A stretch of 64,000 bases of DNA from Pseudomonas sp. MM211 (GTDB lineage: Bacteria; Pseudomonadota; Gammaproteobacteria; Pseudomonadales; Pseudomonadaceae). The notes under the pieces were generated by a model. The model had not been told where the DNA came from, searched no databases, and saw only the letters and a list, made by a program, of their open reading frames with translations. Both the position numbers and the translations under genes were made by a program. The stretch is taken from contig NZ_CP081942.1 in the NCBI RefSeq assembly GCF_020386635.1, positions 1,240,001-1,304,000 of the forward strand, read 5' to 3'. Shown one piece after another: positions 62,594 to 64,000 of this stretch. The first letter of the stretch is position 1. Every line of letters starts with the position of its first letter.

Positions 62594-64000
62594 TTAGTAG
62601 CTGTACGTCAACGACGTCATGACATTGCGCGGCGCACCGTAGCTCACGTTGTTTCCGGCGATGGACAGGTAGTACTCCTTGTTGAACAGGTTGTTGACGT
62701 TGACCGACGCAGACAGGTTTTCATTGATGTCATAACGGCCCAGTAGGTTGAACAGCGCATAACTGCCCTGTTCTGTTTGTGCGCCGTCGTGGGTTCGACT
62801 CTCCCAGTTGAAGCCACCGCCGACCGTGAACTTGTCCAGCGTGCCTGGCAGTCGATAGGTGGTGAAGGTTTTCAGGCTGTGCAACGGCGCCCGCGTCAGA
62901 ATGCGTTGGTTGTCGTCGTTGCGACTCACGCTGTAGGCGTAGCCACTGCTGAACTGCCAGCCCTCCGCCAGCTCGCCGCTGAGCTCGAGTTCGACGCCTT
63001 CGGTGGTTGCCGTTTCCCCGACGTAGGAATAAAGAACGCCACTCCAGACGGCCAGGTTTTCCTGATCGGTCTTGAACAGGGAAAGACTGGCGTTGAGCCG
63101 GCCTTCATTGAAGTTGGCTTTGATACCCGTTTCGTAGCTCGTTCCTTCCGTTGGCGCGATGGTCGAGTTCGAGTAGAGGTTGGTCAGGTAGTCGTGGGGC
63201 TGGAAGATTTTGGTGTAGCTCGCGTAGAGCGCCCAGGTTTCGTCCAGGTCATGCACGACGCCAGCGTAGGGGATGAAGATTCCGTTTCGGCTATCGCTGC
63301 TCTTGCTCCGTGCACCCGTCGCATAAGTGACGGCCTCGCGATCTGTTTTCCAGTCCATTACGCGGCTGCCAATCAGCAGCTTGGTGTCTTCGGTCAGATG
63401 CAGTCGGGTACTGAGGTAGGCACTGCGTTGATCCTCGGTAGTATTCGATTTGCCTGTCTTGATGTAGGTCGGTTTGGACACGTCGTCGATCCAGGTTCCC
63501 AAATTCGGGTTGGTAAACAAGCCCGAAGTTCTTGTCTCGCTCGGGCTGTAACTGTCGAGCCGTGAGAGGGTGATGCCGCCAATCAACTCATGCTCGCGGC
63601 CAAATAGTGAAAAGGGTCCGGTTACGTAGGTGTCCAGGCTGTCTTGCTCACTGTGCCCGTTGTAGCGCTGAAACAGCACACTACCTCCGCTGGCTGTTCC
63701 CGTGCTGAACGTGCCATTTAGCCCCGCGCCTGTCGCATCGTGGTTGTATACGGCGTGGCTGAGATCGCTCTTCACGCTCCAGCCCGAGTCGAACTGATGC
63801 TCGATGGAGGCGAAGACGTTCTTCAGCTCATGGTTGTAATAGCCCCACGCCGGAGAGTCGTTGTCGGAGGCGTCGGCACCAGTCGGTTGGCCATTGCTGT
63901 AGAGCGCTGGGTAGATGGTGGTTTGCGAATTGGTATCGCGGTTTATCTGGCTGAAGCCCAGGGTGAGTAATGTCGACTCGCTCAGATCCGCTTCGACGAT
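62594..64000 (-). CDS. TonB-dependent siderophore receptor, N-terminal part outside window (receptor 3)
   Basis: The frame is open from the stop at 62594 to the window edge, 468 residues of barrel. It contains alternating aromatic strands, LFGREHELIGGITLSRLDSY, ALYASYTKIFQPHDYLTNLY, YETGIKANFNEGRLNASLSL and the C-terminal NVMTSLTYSY. Upstream of the first internal Met (63775) the frame continues with receptor-like sequence (ADLSESTLLTLGFSQINRD, YYNHELKNVFASIEHQFDSG), so the gene really extends past base 64000. Signal peptide, plug and any STN domain lie outside, so whether it signals cannot be told. It ends 356 bases before fecI pair 2 starts. Confidence 0.93.
   Translation of the reverse strand: MVEADLSESTLLTLGFSQINRDTNSQTTIYPALYSNGQPTGADASDNDSPAWGYYNHELKNVFASIEHQFDSGWSVKSDLSHAVYNHDATGAGLNGTFSTGTASGGSVLFQRYNGHSEQDSLDTYVTGPFSLFGREHELIGGITLSRLDSYSPSETRTSGLFTNPNLGTWIDDVSKPTYIKTGKSNTTEDQRSAYLSTRLHLTEDTKLLIGSRVMDWKTDREAVTYATGARSKSSDSRNGIFIPYAGVVHDLDETWALYASYTKIFQPHDYLTNLYSNSTIAPTEGTSYETGIKANFNEGRLNASLSLFKTDQENLAVWSGVLYSYVGETATTEGVELELSGELAEGWQFSSGYAYSVSRNDDNQRILTRAPLHSLKTFTTYRLPGTLDKFTVGGGFNWESRTHDGAQTEQGSYALFNLLGRYDINENLSASVNVNNLFNKEYYLSIAGNNVSYGAPRNVMTSLTYSY

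Noticed and set aside
53698..64000. A siderophore biosynthesis cluster accompanying the receptors
   Set aside because: No peptide synthetase, NIS synthetase or exporter gene is present in the window; only uptake and signalling genes are seen.

Overview
This 64-kb, GC-rich window comes from a gamma-proteobacterial chromosome, almost certainly a Pseudomonas. The evidence is gene content and order: radC/coaBC, rpmB-rpmG, serA beside a D-2-hydroxyglutarate dehydrogenase, rpiA/ilvA, rppH-ptsP, lgt-thyA and folA lie largely as I recall them from other pseudomonads. Typical Pseudomonas REP hairpins sit between genes. No tRNA, rRNA, CRISPR array, prophage or transposase gene was seen.

Layout. 1-5.6 kb: coaBC (cut by the window edge), radC, a phytase-like periplasmic esterase, an orphan DppA-like binding protein and the ribosomal protein pair rpmB-rpmG. 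5.6-12.7 kb: a frame-disrupted penicillin-acylase-family gene, a chemoreceptor with an integral-membrane sensor region, a thioredoxin-fold protein, an alpha/beta hydrolase, a DUF2059 protein and a 2OG-Fe(II) oxygenase. 12.8-21.9 kb: serA divergent from D2HGDH, an FAH-family enzyme, a carO-like OB-fold gene with a striking response-regulator site array in its promoter, two tandem SdiA-regulated beta-propeller paralogues, rpiA and ilvA. 21.9-26.5 kb: a four-gene operon holding two complete two-component systems, joined by three 4-nt stop/start overlaps. 26.7-43.2 kb: mostly core genes (rppH, ptsP, lgt, thyA, a glycerophosphodiesterase, folA), a LysR/EamA divergent pair, and a DUF2868-GTPase-small protein-cupin operon. 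43.4-53.6 kb: a TonB-dependent siderophore receptor with a Fur-like site, an NCS2 purine permease, an SMI1/KNR4 protein, two small uncharacterised proteins and tauABCD. 53.7-64 kb: an iron-uptake island on the minus strand with three TonB-dependent receptors and two fecI-fecR pairs.

How the genes work together. SerA and D2HGDH probably recycle D-2-hydroxyglutarate made during serine synthesis. TauABC imports taurine and TauD releases its sulfite. Each FecI/FecR pair should couple receptor occupancy to receptor transcription; both fecI promoters carry the same Fur-like operator just downstream of the -10. The carO-like gene and the two propellers suggest a calcium/iron-responsive envelope module.

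Quality note. Three genes (the acylase, thyA and the LysR regulator) are each broken by what looks like one inserted or deleted base, two of them inside G/C runs. In each case the remainder of the protein continues perfectly in another frame, so consensus error is at least as likely as real mutation. The best candidates for new biology are the double two-component operon, the carO promoter array with its duplicated propellers, and the uncharacterised pair at 48.8-49.8 kb.
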